Source of the DNA: Pseudomonadota bacterium
GTDB lineage: Bacteria; Pseudomonadota; Alphaproteobacteria; Paracaedibacterales; CAITNM01
Length of the DNA: 20,654 nucleotides
Assembly (NCBI GenBank): GCA_026400695.1
Contig: JAPLON010000129.1
Coordinates: 1-20,654 of the forward strand
Direction of reading: 5' to 3'
Part shown: positions 1 to 8,170 of the stretch, in pieces
Numbering within the stretch: the stretch's first letter is position 1
Layout: each line of letters opens with the position of its first letter
Made by a program: the position numbers and the translations under genes
Notes under the pieces: generated by a model
Told to the model about the DNA's origin: nothing
The model's input: the letters and a program-made list of their open reading frames with translations, nothing else
The model's database searches: none

Positions 1-1782
1 AGGAGCTACTGTTGTTGAACTAGCAGGAGCTTCATGTACGTTTTCTTGTACAACTACTGGAGCTATTGTCGCAGGGTTAGCATTTGCTTTTGCTATGTCA
101 CTTATTGTGCTTTGTGCTTCATCTAGTTTTTTAGTAACCTCTTCATGTTTTCCAGCTAGTTCTGTTGCTTGTTTTTCTAGCTGTGCTTTTTCTGCTCCAG
201 TTTGTTGTATAATGGCGTTTGCACTAGCAACGACTTGTGCCTTTTCATCGTCTTTTTTAGCTAGCTCGGCATTCGCAGTGGCAACTACTTGTGCAGTTTC
301 AGCATCTTTTGCCGTTATAATCGCGTTAGCCTGAATAAGCGTCTCTTTCAATTTAGCAGCATTTGCATCTTCCTGTGCTTGGTTCTTTTGAGCTGCTTCA
401 AGGGCGCTTGCGGCAACTGCTCGTGTTGCAGCTAGCTCTGCTTCTAATTTTGCCTTTTCAGCCTCTGCTGCGGCTAATTCAGCATCTTTAATGGCTGATT
501 TTGCTATTTCTGCATTTATTTCAGTTGCTGCTGTGCCTGTCTCTACTTTTTTAAGTTGAGATTTGCGTTTCAGTAATTGTTCTGCCAGTGGGCTCAGTCC
601 AGCTGGAATTACATCAGGAACTGCGCTGGCGCTGCTGATTGCTACTGGGGCAACTAATGCAGGTGCCATTGGAGCAGTAGGAACTGCTTGCTTATTTGAA
701 CCGTATGTTTCCATTAGCTCATTTCTTAATTTTCTAGCTTGTTCTGGAGTAACGCTGCTTGCAAATGACAAAGAGCCTGAGATTGTAACATCTGTGCCAT
801 TTTCCTTTAATGTATCAGCTAATCTAGATTCAGATAATGTATCTACTTTACCAGGAACAGAATCAGGAGCCATTTGGGCAATTAAAGCTGCGGCTACTTG
901 TGGATATTTGCTTAACATTGCCACTACGCCATCTGCGTATTGAGCAAAAAGACTTGGGTTTTTTAGAGCTGCAGGGTCAGTGCTTACTATAGTTAGTTCT
1001 ACGCCTTTAATGGTAAGGACTTGGCTAAGTACAGATCCGTTATTGGTGTGAGTGCCAGCTAACAAAACTTTAAGCTCTTCAGCAGCTTTTGCGGATTGTT
1101 TTTGGGCAGAATCAATTATTGCTGCTAATTCTGCGAACTTTGGATTTCCTGCGCTGTTTGCTGCAGGAGATGTAGTGCCACCACCACCAGCTTTTTTGGC
1201 AGCTTCTACTTCTGCTTTTAATGCTGTAGTTGCTTCGTCTGGTAGTTTATACTGATAGATAGACCCATCTTTGCCAAGATACTTCTTGGCGTTTGTATCT
1301 GGAATTTCTTTGTATGGGTATAAACTTTTTCCATCAAAGTACATCCAAAGTTCCTTGTCAGCAAAGTCATAATTATCCTTAAATGGCCCTAAATTTGCGT
1401 TAGCTGGAAAAAATTTTAATTCGTCAGTACTTCCCTTTTTTCTTCCGACATAAACTACCGCATGACCTTTTGGCATATCTTCTCCTGCCATGTAAGGGAA
1501 GTTGTTCGCGGGGTTCCCTGAGTAAACAAGGCCGTCTTGAAGATTTAAAAGCCTAGTTTCGCCTGTGTAACCCTCATCTTCAAAAAAGGTAACATCCTTT
1601 ACAGATCCATCAAGATCAGTTGCTTTATATTTCTTTGCTGCTGCCTTTGGTGCAGAATCTTTACCTGCTTCAGCTGATTTTTCTTTTACTGCATCTACTT
1701 TAGCAGTCTCTTCCGCATATACTCCGTTCATCCAAGAGAATGCTGATCCTAATAACAAGGAAAATAATAATTTCTTTTTCAT
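1..1782 (-). CDS. Large secreted Ala-rich coiled-coil protein, C-terminus outside window
   Basis: The reverse strand is open from the ATG at 1782 to the window edge (594 codons, no stop), so the gene is cut by the window, not broken. Residues 1-23 form a classic signal peptide (MKKK, hydrophobic core, cleavage near VYA|EE), predicting export. An AGGG lies about 8 nt before the ATG. After a short Lys/Ala-rich linker comes a globular-looking region (about 50-160, rich in aromatics, with the stretch YMAGEDMPKGHAVVYVGRKK), then a GGGG linker near 205, a mixed region to about 400, and a long Ala/Glu/Lys/Gln-rich coiled coil from about 411 to 564 containing four 18-residue repeats. The visible end is Pro/Ala/Val/Thr-rich. 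I do not recognise a family. A surface or periplasmic structural protein is an inference. It follows rplT in the same direction, behind a hairpin, and is probably transcribed separately. Confidence 0.85.
   Translation of the reverse strand, partial: MKKKLLFSLLLGSAFSWMNGVYAEETAKVDAVKEKSAEAGKDSAPKAAAKKYKATDLDGSVKDVTFFEDEGYTGETRLLNLQDGLVYSGNPANNFPYMAGEDMPKGHAVVYVGRKKGSTDELKFFPANANLGPFKDNYDFADKELWMYFDGKSLYPYKEIPDTNAKKYLGKDGSIYQYKLPDEATTALKAEVEAAKKAGGGGTTSPAANSAGNPKFAELAAIIDSAQKQSAKAAEELKVLLAGTHTNNGSVLSQVLTIKGVELTIVSTDPAALKNPSLFAQYADGVVAMLSKYPQVAAALIAQMAPDSVPGKVDTLSESRLADTLKENGTDVTISGSLSFASSVTPEQARKLRNELMETYGSNKQAVPTAPMAPALVAPVAISSASAVPDVIPAGLSPLAEQLLKRKSQLKKVETGTAATEINAEIAKSAIKDAELAAAEAEKAKLEAELAATRAVAASALEAAQKNQAQEDANAAKLKETLIQANAIITAKDAETAQVVATANAELAKKDDEKAQVVASANAIIQQTGAEKAQLEKQATELAGKHEEVTKKLDEAQSTISDIAKANANPATIAPVVVQENVHEAPASSTTVAP
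139..354 (-). repeat. Four 18-residue (54-bp) imperfect coiled-coil repeats
   Basis: Within the large secreted protein, residues about 477-548 read as four consecutive 18-residue units at 354-301, 300-247, 246-193 and 192-139. The middle two are clearest: ETAQVVATANAELAKKDD and EKAQVVASANAIIQQTGA. The outer two are more diverged (first unit contains LIQANAIITAKDA, last contains EKAQLEKQATEL). Eighteen residues is close to five alpha-helical turns, consistent with a helical rod. The units diverge at the DNA level, so this is old protein-level periodicity rather than a recent expansion. Confidence 0.7.
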
Positions 1783-1848
1783 ACTTAAACCCTAATTGAG
1801 AATTTCTAACCTATGATTAGTTAAGCAAAAAGGAATTAACAAACAGTT

Positions 1849-1874
1849 AAGGCCCGTCAAAAATAACGGGCCTT
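1849..1874 (-). terminator. Hairpin downstream of rplT
   Basis: A perfect 9-bp inverted repeat (AAGGCCCGT at 1849-1857, ACGGGCCTT at 1866-1874) with an 8-nt loop sits 25 nt past the rplT stop. Its GC-rich core stands out in AT-rich surroundings. The U-tract after it on the minus strand is poor (TTAACTG), so termination may be incomplete and some readthrough into the downstream secreted-protein gene is possible. Confidence 0.6.
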
Positions 1875-1898
1875 TATGAAAAATTTATGAAAAAAAAT

Positions 1899-2252
1899 TT
1901 AAGCGGCTTTTTGAACTTGTTCAACCAAGGCTTTAAAGCTTTCTGGTTGGTTCATTGCTAAATCAGCAAGTACTTTGCGATCAACTTCAATGTTGCTTTT
2001 GTGCAAAGCGTTCATAAATACAGAATAGGTTAGGCCTAATTCTCTTACGGCTGCATTTATACGTTGAATCCAAAGTGCGCGGAAGTTACGCTTTTTAATG
2101 CGGCGATCGCGGTAAGCATATTGTAATGCTTTTTCAACTCTTTGAATTGCTGAACGAAAACATGTGCTAGAACGGCCACGGTAGCCCTTAGCCATTTTTA
2201 GAATTTTTTTATGACGTGCGTGGGTTGTGACCCCTCTTTTTACTCTTGCCAT
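1899..2252 (-). CDS. rplT: 50S ribosomal protein L20
   Basis: L20 binds 23S rRNA early in large-subunit assembly; in some bacteria it also represses its own mRNA. The 117-residue product has the family's usual length and hallmark N-terminus (MARVKRGVTTHARHKKILK, then AKGYRGR), a basic helix around RDRRIKKRNFRALWIQRINA, and the conserved C-terminal region including ELGLTYSVFMNALH. The start is well set: AAGGAG lies 9 nt before the ATG and overlaps the rpmI stop codon, so L35 and L20 are translationally coupled on one transcript. Nothing looks degenerate. Confidence 0.98.
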   Translation of the reverse strand: MARVKRGVTTHARHKKILKMAKGYRGRSSTCFRSAIQRVEKALQYAYRDRRIKKRNFRALWIQRINAAVRELGLTYSVFMNALHKSNIEVDRKVLADLAMNQPESFKALVEQVQKAA

Positions 2253-2261
2253 GATGACTCC

Positions 2262-2459
2262 TTATACGTGTAGATAATATGTACGAATGCGCTTAGTTTC
2301 CGCCGATGCGCATACTTTCATGCCACGTGCGTTACGCAAAAATTTATTCGAACGTTTACGCATACCATGGCGTTTACCTGCTGGAGTCATCTTCACTTTA
2401 CCTGTTCCGGTAAGGCGAAAGCGTTTTTTAACGCTACTTTTTGTTTTTAACTTGGGCAT
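2262..2459 (-). CDS. rpmI: 50S ribosomal protein L35
   Basis: A small basic large-subunit protein of 65 residues, normal for L35. It opens MPKLKTKSSVKKRFRLTGTG and carries the conserved run KRHGMRKRSNKF that contacts 23S rRNA. A GAGAG purine stretch precedes the ATG. It is the first gene of an rpmI-rplT pair with 9 nt between stop and next start. infC, which commonly precedes rpmI, is absent; comEC lies about 150 nt upstream instead, so the pair probably has its own promoter in that gap. Confidence 0.98.
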   Translation of the reverse strand: MPKLKTKSSVKKRFRLTGTGKVKMTPAGKRHGMRKRSNKFLRNARGMKVCASAETKRIRTYYLHV

Positions 2460-2609
2460 TTTATCTCTCTTTTTAAAAAATTAAATTCGCAGACTCAAGG
2501 CATGCCCGGACAAAATACTCAGTCCTTGCCACGCTGCTATTGATACTTGTAAAGAATTTTTGCTAAAAAATCAAATACTTTGTGATTGTAATAGCCAAAA
2601 GTGAAAGTG
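2460..2609 (-). promoter_or_regulatory. Possible rpmI-rplT leader
   Basis: This 150-nt gap between comEC and rpmI should hold the promoter and leader of the ribosomal pair. Read on the minus strand it contains CAAGG and later CCTTG, with GGAC/GTCC between them, so hairpins around a GC-richer block at about 2496-2535 are possible. Such structure could serve L20 autoregulation, which is known in other bacteria, but I cannot match a known leader motif and see no convincing -10/-35 pair. Confidence 0.2.
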
Positions 2610-4655
2610 CTAAAAGTCACAGCACCATGGTCGTTTTCCAAAGTAATCCTTAAGAAAACAGAAATGCGGTGCCTTTTTAAAAACAGCAATGCCGCCTGTA
2701 TATTGAATAATATTCCGATCAATAACTTGGTTAGCTGTAATGCCATATTTTTTTAAAGTATTGGCATAACCAAAAGTGATGATTGATTTTGGTAAGTTGT
2801 TAGTTTGTTGTAAATATTCAATACCATCTTTGGGAGATGTAATTAACAATAAGTTTGGGGTTGTAAAATGAACGTAGCTATTTTTCCAAGATTTTTGTTG
2901 ATCAACTCCCCACTCTTGGGTCCAAATGTCGCTAGTAAAATTGTTACGTTCTTGATCTGAAATATATGCGGTGTTTTGCTCTGTATAAGCCATAATGTCG
3001 CATTGGCTGCTAACATAAGCTATTGGTAGCTCATGGATACGCCATAAGAAAATTCCAAGGAATATAGGTGCTAGGCCCAACCAACGCCAAGATTTTTTCC
3101 ACAAACACAGCCACAACATGCCAAGGCTAAACGTGGCTAATGCGTACTCAGGGACAGCTTTTACTTGAATGGCTGCACCTGGGAGTTTTGCTACCAATTC
3201 AGCTGTTGCGCACAACATTGCTAAACTTTTTTCCCATAACCAAAATAGGGTGCTTGAGCCGCCAAATAAAAGGAAAAACACATTGAATAATCCCAAAGGC
3301 ATAATTAAAAAACTAACCAAAGGTATGGCTATTAAATTTCCTAAAATTGCTTGAGCGGTGAATCTTTGAAAAAAGGCTACGCTATAAGGGGTGGTTGCTA
3401 ATGATGCGATTGTCGTTGTTATTAATATGCCAAAAAGCCCCCAGGCTATCTTTTTAAATCCTAAGAAGCTGCTTGAGTTTTTTATGAGTGTTTCTTGTAA
3501 TTTTGGCCATGCTGATTCATAAAACGCCAGCAGACCAAGTACAGCTGCAAATGAAAGTTGAAAACTTGCGGATAGTAAACTTTGTGGAGCTATAACTAAT
3601 ACGACTGTGGCAGCTATAGCTAAGCTGCGCATAGAAAATGCAGTGCGGTCTAAACAAATAGCAAACATTGCAAGAGAAATCATAACAAAGGAGCGTTGCA
3701 CTGGAATGCCAAAATCGGCAATGGCCATATAGAACCCACTGGCAATAGCGGCTAATAGTGCTGCCAATTTTTTTATAGGGAACCTGTTGGCAATAGGTGG
3801 GCATAAGCACATTAGGCGCCTTAGTAATAAAAATATTAATCCGGCAATTAAGCTAAGGTGCAATCCAGAAATTGCAAGTACATGGGCAAGTCCGGCATCG
3901 GCAAACGATTGGCGTAGTTCTGTTGGAATGTAGCTTCTGTCTCCGGTTACCAAGGCCGCAGCAATTGCTCCATAAGGTTCTTGCAAGTTAGATAACAGTT
4001 TTTGGGTAAGGCGATGTCTGTATTTTGTAAGAGGATTGTGGTCAGGTGTATTTTTGTGGCTGATGATTTTTTGTAACCTTGCCGTTCCACCAACTTCTTG
4101 AAGGAACGCAGCTCTTCTCGCAAAGTAACCGTGTAAGCTGTTTGGCATTGGGATTGGGTAAATGCTTGCTTCAATTTGAAGCTTGTCGCCAATGTCCCAG
4201 GTTTGTGCTTGTTGTTCTGGGGTGTTCAGGCGTATTTTTGCATTGTAAATATCCTTGCCTATTTTAACTTGGTTAAGAATTATGCGAAGGGTTTCATCTT
4301 TTTTGTAAGGGTGGTTCTCAATAGATTCAATCATCCCAGAAATTTTCGCTGTTTTTTGTGGGGCATTAAACATTAGGGTTGAGTTGTTGTTAACTTTTAC
4401 TCCAATTAGGGTAAATCCAATGCAAAACCCAATGCTTAGGTAAGCAAAAAATATAGAGTGGGAATTTTTTCGTGTCCAAATAATTGATGCAGCGGTAATT
4501 ACTATCAACAGCAAATAAATTAGAGTGCTAGGTTCTTGCGCTAGACTAAAATAGCTTGCAATCCCGAAAATCAAGCCAACTGGTAACCAATGTACCCAGC
4601 GATGATGCTCGGCAAAATAACAGCTTGTTAAAACTTGGTGTAATCTTTTCAGCAA
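2610..4655 (-). CDS. comEC: ComEC/Rec2-family inner-membrane DNA-uptake channel
   Basis: ComEC forms the inner-membrane channel through which single-stranded DNA enters in natural transformation. The 681-residue protein has the expected order: N-terminal membrane segments (about 22-88), a soluble OB-fold-like DUF4131 region (about 100-195), then the multi-helix competence domain with the hallmark LAHVLAISGLHLSLIAG (about 256-272) and further membrane helices to about residue 550. The soluble C-terminal tail has no HxHxDH metal motif, so the metallo-beta-lactamase domain of longer homologues is absent or unrecognisable; other alphaproteobacterial homologues are also short. The ATG at 4655 lies 17 nt past the xseB stop, suggesting an operon with xseB and the upstream secreted protein. 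The frame is intact, but whether uptake works cannot be told from this window. Confidence 0.93.
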   Translation of the reverse strand: MLKRLHQVLTSCYFAEHHRWVHWLPVGLIFGIASYFSLAQEPSTLIYLLLIVITAASIIWTRKNSHSIFFAYLSIGFCIGFTLIGVKVNNNSTLMFNAPQKTAKISGMIESIENHPYKKDETLRIILNQVKIGKDIYNAKIRLNTPEQQAQTWDIGDKLQIEASIYPIPMPNSLHGYFARRAAFLQEVGGTARLQKIISHKNTPDHNPLTKYRHRLTQKLLSNLQEPYGAIAAALVTGDRSYIPTELRQSFADAGLAHVLAISGLHLSLIAGLIFLLLRRLMCLCPPIANRFPIKKLAALLAAIASGFYMAIADFGIPVQRSFVMISLAMFAICLDRTAFSMRSLAIAATVVLVIAPQSLLSASFQLSFAAVLGLLAFYESAWPKLQETLIKNSSSFLGFKKIAWGLFGILITTTIASLATTPYSVAFFQRFTAQAILGNLIAIPLVSFLIMPLGLFNVFFLLFGGSSTLFWLWEKSLAMLCATAELVAKLPGAAIQVKAVPEYALATFSLGMLWLCLWKKSWRWLGLAPIFLGIFLWRIHELPIAYVSSQCDIMAYTEQNTAYISDQERNNFTSDIWTQEWGVDQQKSWKNSYVHFTTPNLLLITSPKDGIEYLQQTNNLPKSIITFGYANTLKKYGITANQVIDRNIIQYTGGIAVFKKAPHFCFLKDYFGKRPWCCDF

Positions 4656-4672
4656 TTTTTTGCCTAATTTAA

Positions 4673-4909
4673 TTATTCTTCGGTTAAAAACGGTTTCGTG
4701 GTTATTGTACCGTCGGATCTTTCTAGGATTTGTTCAACCTTCAGGCGTGCTGTTTTAAGTTTATTGTCGCAGTAATTTTTTAAAGAAATGCCCTTTTCAA
4801 AGGTTTTTACTGCTTCATCAAGTGGGCACTTGCCTTCCTCTAAGCGGCGTACGAGTGCTTCTAATTCGCCCAAAGCTTCTTCAAAGCTTAATTTTTCAAT
4901 TTCCTTCAT
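4673..4909 (-). CDS. xseB: Exodeoxyribonuclease VII small subunit
   Basis: The small subunit of exonuclease VII joins XseA to degrade single-stranded DNA from both ends. The 78-residue product fits the family: SFEEALGELEALVRRLEEG followed by PLDEAVKTFEKGISL and a second helix ending KVEQILE. I start at the ATG at 4909 (MKEIEKLSFEEAL) because homologues begin here; the frame stays open to a TTG at 4969, but the extra 20 residues are hydrophobic and do not resemble the family. It lies between the secreted-protein gene and comEC in the same direction. xseA is not in the window. Confidence 0.92.
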   Translation of the reverse strand: MKEIEKLSFEEALGELEALVRRLEEGKCPLDEAVKTFEKGISLKNYCDNKLKTARLKVEQILERSDGTITTKPFLTEE

Positions 4910-4976
4910 CGCAATAGCATCAACTGGTATTATTTGATTCACTAAGCCAAAACTGAATAGAAAACTCAAGCTTAAT

Positions 4977-5726
4977 TTACATTACGCCGAATGATTCTAA
5001 AAATTTTGCATATTGATCACTAAGTAGTGGGCCAAAAAAACTTGGCGAGCGACTGTCTTCAGTTTTTGAACAAAATACGTTTTGAAATTGTTCACGTGTT
5101 TCTACGGTCAATAGAATATGCCTGGTAAATATTGATTTGCCATCATAAGTGACTACGCTGAAAAAAGATTCGTTGATTTTGCTATTTAGTCCAACAATGC
5201 CAAAATTATCGGGGGAGGCAATACCATCGTGCAAATGTACAGAGCTAGTCATTTTGTTCATTGTTGTACCATCGTCACGATATAGCGATACATTAACCCT
5301 TTGATAATTTGTCCCCATATTTGGAAAAAAATCTGAATAAGCATGTGCGCGTATTTCTACTTGAGTGCCATTCCAAGGGTTATCTTGTACGTTTAGGTGT
5401 ACTTTTGTACTTGCATCCAGCAAGTCAAAAATTTTTTGAAGCGACTCGGGTAAAAATTCGCGACTTTGTTCTTGAACATAATTTACGATTAGCGGGTGTG
5501 ACGCGCAGGCTGGGATATCGCTACCGGCTACAGTAGTAGGGTCGTATGGGTGGCAATTTACAGCTAATCCCAAATTTAACCCAGGGTATAAACTATCGTG
5601 GGTGCCAATATTTGTGCGGCGATTACCCATGAATGTATCTATGATAGGTAAGTTTTCATCTGTTGCTAAGGCTGCTGCGTTTGCGAAATTAGAGAATGCC
5701 AGCAACAGTCCAAATAAATATTTCAT
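4977..5726 (-). CDS. Unrecognised secreted protein, 249 residues
   Basis: I do not recognise a family. Starting at the ATG at 5726, the product opens with a signal peptide (MKYLFGLLLAFSNFANAAA, cleavage near ANA|AA), so a periplasmic or secreted location is likely. An in-frame GTG 12 nt upstream (5738) is possible but would put extra residues before the natural signal-peptide start. Three cysteines are in the mature part (NCHPYDP, PACASHP, VFCSKTE). There are no membrane helices after the leader. The chain is rich in Asn/Asp/Ser/Thr and beta-type segments, suggesting a beta-rich fold. It heads a run with xseB and comEC, but shared transcription does not show shared function. Its start faces the divergent secretin gene across a 164-nt AT-rich gap. 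Confidence 0.8.
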   Translation of the reverse strand: MKYLFGLLLAFSNFANAAALATDENLPIIDTFMGNRRTNIGTHDSLYPGLNLGLAVNCHPYDPTTVAGSDIPACASHPLIVNYVQEQSREFLPESLQKIFDLLDASTKVHLNVQDNPWNGTQVEIRAHAYSDFFPNMGTNYQRVNVSLYRDDGTTMNKMTSSVHLHDGIASPDNFGIVGLNSKINESFFSVVTYDGKSIFTRHILLTVETREQFQNVFCSKTEDSRSPSFFGPLLSDQYAKFLESFGVM

Positions 5727-5738
5727 GACAGGCACCAA

Positions 5739-5890
5739 AAAAAATATCTATATAAGTTATTATTACTTAATATAGTTAATAAATTATTAAAGTAGGCCGT
5801 GAATTTTGGTAAACAGTTTGGAAAATACAGCTAGCAAAGCTTACGTACTTTTGCTTCACTTATAGTAAGAAGTTTAGCAAGTTATAAAGC
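5739..5890. promoter_or_regulatory. Divergent AT-rich promoter region
   Basis: This gap separates the starts of two divergent genes (secreted protein on minus, secretin on plus), so it should hold promoters for both. Candidate -10 boxes are TATAGT at 5861-5866 on the plus strand and TATATA near 5749-5754, which reads the same on both strands and could serve the minus strand. I found no -35 element at good spacing for either, so exact promoters are not assigned. Confidence 0.3.
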
Positions 5891-7525
5891 ATGTCGTTTG
5901 TTTGGGTTTTTTTATTTTTTGTACTTAGTGGTTGCCGTGAAATTAGTAATCATCAACCTATAATGCCAAGGTTTGATCGGCTAGAGGCAAAAGAGTTGGC
6001 TAAACCTGTAGAGAATGTTGCACCTGATTTAGAGCGTGCAAAAGTTATCCAAAAGAAGGAAACTCAAAAATTTCCAAAAGCTATGTATACGCTGGTATCA
6101 GTATCGGTTTCTGAAGGTATTCCTTTAAAAAATGTTTTTATTGAATTGGCGCGGCAGGCTAATGTCGATTTGCAACTTGATCCGTCCATAGATGCAAAGA
6201 TTATTTTTACAGCTCAAGATCGCCCGTTTATTGACATCATTAAGGCCATGTGTGAAATGGCAAATTTGCGCTTCGATGTGATTGATAATGCCTTGCGTAT
6301 TGAGCGAGATACGTTATATCCACAAAATTATAATGTACAGTTTTTGAATTTATCGCGTTCAAGTGAGAATCAATTAACGGTTGCGACTGATGTTTTTTCA
6401 AGTGTTGGGCCTGTGAAAGGGAATGTTGGAGATAATGTTTCTAAAAGTGCTTTAAAGGCAACGACCAAAAATGATTTTTGGGATGAGTTAGAGCAAAATT
6501 TGAAAACGATTGTTGAAACTAGTAATGAAAAAGGTTCCTATTCTATCCATCGTCAGGCTGGACTTGTGTCGTTGCGTGCTAATCGTAAACAACATATACA
6601 AGTGGGAAAATACTTAGAACAATTACGTAAGGTAGCGTGTTGTCAGGTGTTGATAGAAGCAAAAATAATTGAAGTAACTTTAAAGGATGAATATAGAAGT
6701 GGTATCAATTGGCACGATATTGGTACCAAAGGTGACTTGAAAATTACGGCAAATTTTGGTGACTTAGCTAAAAAAAGTAGTTTTTTGGATCCGACTTCAG
6801 TACAAACCGACATGGTTAGCTTTGGGACAAGTGGATCACGTTTTTCGGCAATTGCAAATATGCTTCAAGAGTTTGGTTTTGTGCGGACATTATCAAGCCC
6901 TCGCCTTACTGTAATGAATAACCAGGCAGCTATTTTAAAAGTTGCTCAGAACAAAGTTTACTTTAGGCTTAACTATGACAAAATGTATAGTTCCCAAAAT
7001 AGCCGTGAAAGCACTACAGTTTCTAGTGATATTCAAACTGTACCAATTGGTTTAATCATGATGGTGCAGCCATCGATTGATCCACAAACTGGGGAAATTA
7101 TTTTATTTTTAAGGCCAAGTATTTCTCGGTTAACTCAAACAGTAGCTGATCCTGCGGTTGATATTGCTTACAATGCTTCAGTTGCTGCTGGTGTTGAAAA
7201 GCAATCATCACCTACTCAGTCACTTATACCGGTTGTTGAAGTAAGAGAAATTGATTCTGTGTTACGTTTAAGCAATAAAGAAATGGCAGTTTTAGGTGGT
7301 TTAATGGAAGTGCGATCTTCCGAGCATAAGCAAGGTATTCCTGGTCTTGATGAAGTTCCCTTGGTACGTGATTTAACAGGCAGTATTTCTGAAGGTGATA
7401 CAATCGTGGAATTGGTTATTGTGTTAAAGGCAACAATTGTAGATAATGGGCCCATGCCAGATGGGGCGGATCACCGTTTAATAGAAAAATACACAACTGA
7501 TCCACGTCCATTAAATCCTCTTTGA
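5891..7525 (+). CDS. MshL/PilQ-type lipoprotein secretin
   Basis: Secretins form the gated outer-membrane ring of type II secretion and type IV pilus machines. The 544-residue protein has a lipoprotein signal with lipobox LSGC (acylated Cys15), as in MshL/PilN-type secretins. An N-domain at about 68-137 (EGIPLKNVFIELARQ then FIDIIKAMCEM) is followed by a second small domain and the C-terminal secretin domain (about 245-520), with GFVRTLSSPRLTVMNNQAA, VPIGLIMMVQPSID and the hallmark EMAVLGGLMEVRSSEHKQG with GIPGLDEVPLV after it. Length and motifs are complete, so the gene looks functional. A HAD phosphatase gene follows closely; no other pilus gene is adjacent. A remnant of a GspE/PilB-type ATPase lies at the far end of the window. 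Whether it serves a pilus or a secretion system cannot be decided here. Confidence 0.92.
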   Translation: MSFVWVFLFFVLSGCREISNHQPIMPRFDRLEAKELAKPVENVAPDLERAKVIQKKETQKFPKAMYTLVSVSVSEGIPLKNVFIELARQANVDLQLDPSIDAKIIFTAQDRPFIDIIKAMCEMANLRFDVIDNALRIERDTLYPQNYNVQFLNLSRSSENQLTVATDVFSSVGPVKGNVGDNVSKSALKATTKNDFWDELEQNLKTIVETSNEKGSYSIHRQAGLVSLRANRKQHIQVGKYLEQLRKVACCQVLIEAKIIEVTLKDEYRSGINWHDIGTKGDLKITANFGDLAKKSSFLDPTSVQTDMVSFGTSGSRFSAIANMLQEFGFVRTLSSPRLTVMNNQAAILKVAQNKVYFRLNYDKMYSSQNSRESTTVSSDIQTVPIGLIMMVQPSIDPQTGEIILFLRPSISRLTQTVADPAVDIAYNASVAAGVEKQSSPTQSLIPVVEVREIDSVLRLSNKEMAVLGGLMEVRSSEHKQGIPGLDEVPLVRDLTGSISEGDTIVELVIVLKATIVDNGPMPDGADHRLIEKYTTDPRPLNPL

Positions 7526-7544
7526 AAAATGGGATGTGAACAGT

Positions 7545-8168
7545 ATGTTTAAGCAAAAATTTAAAGCGGTTTTTTTTGACTGGGATAATACTCTAGTTGA
7601 TGCTTGGCCGGTTCTTCTTAAGTCAACAAATGAAGCTTTATTGCATTTTGGCTTACCAGCGTTAACCTTAGCTGAAGTTAAAATAAATGCTAGAGCTTCT
7701 ACACGTGAAGGTTTCCCCAAACAATTTGGAGAAAAATGGCAAGAGGCTCAAGATGTTTTTTACAAAGCTGTTCATACCTATAGCAATGAACTTAGATTGT
7801 ACGATGGTGTAGCTGAAAAGCTGGAGTTGTTGAAAAGTGCCAATTATAAGGTGGCAATTATTAGCAATAAAAAAAATAAGATACTTCATGAAGAAATTAA
7901 ACAATTTAATATTCCAAGTGATTTAGTGCTAGGCTCTGGGGACACTGCTTACGACAAACCTCACCCTGAAATGGGGCTGATTGCCTTAAATCATTTTGGA
8001 TTAACTTCAAAAGAAGTGATTTATGTAGGTGATAGTATTACTGATTGGTTATTTGCTAGTAATCTGAATATGCCGGCAATTGCTATTGGTGATGATGCTT
8101 ATGAGGGGCAGTTACTAGCAAGGTTTGATTCGGTTAATCAACCTATTGATATTTTGCTTGCTAGCTAA
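7545..8168 (+). CDS. HAD-superfamily phosphatase, Gph-like
   Basis: The 207-residue protein carries all HAD motifs: motif I DWDNTLVD with nucleophile Asp12 and acid Asp14, motif II IISNK, a motif III lysine in DKPHPE, and motif IV VGDSITDW. The segment between motifs I and II is helical, as in the C1-cap subclass that includes phosphoglycolate phosphatase (Gph), which removes 2-phosphoglycolate arising from DNA repair. Substrate specificity is not fixed by motifs, so Gph is a best guess. The ATG at 7545 is preferred over a GTG at 7536 because homologues begin just before the FFDWDNT strand. It starts 19 nt after the secretin stop and is probably cotranscribed. Its end faces coq7, with 2 nt between the two stops. 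Confidence 0.88.
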   Translation: MFKQKFKAVFFDWDNTLVDAWPVLLKSTNEALLHFGLPALTLAEVKINARASTREGFPKQFGEKWQEAQDVFYKAVHTYSNELRLYDGVAEKLELLKSANYKVAIISNKKNKILHEEIKQFNIPSDLVLGSGDTAYDKPHPEMGLIALNHFGLTSKEVIYVGDSITDWLFASNLNMPAIAIGDDAYEGQLLARFDSVNQPIDILLAS

Positions 8169-8170
8169 AC

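Noticed and set aside
95..1255. Plus-strand open frames rich in Ala, Ser and Cys
   Set aside because: They are antisense shadows of the Ala-rich coiled-coil gene on the minus strand, which has a start, signal peptide and uninterrupted frame over the whole stretch.
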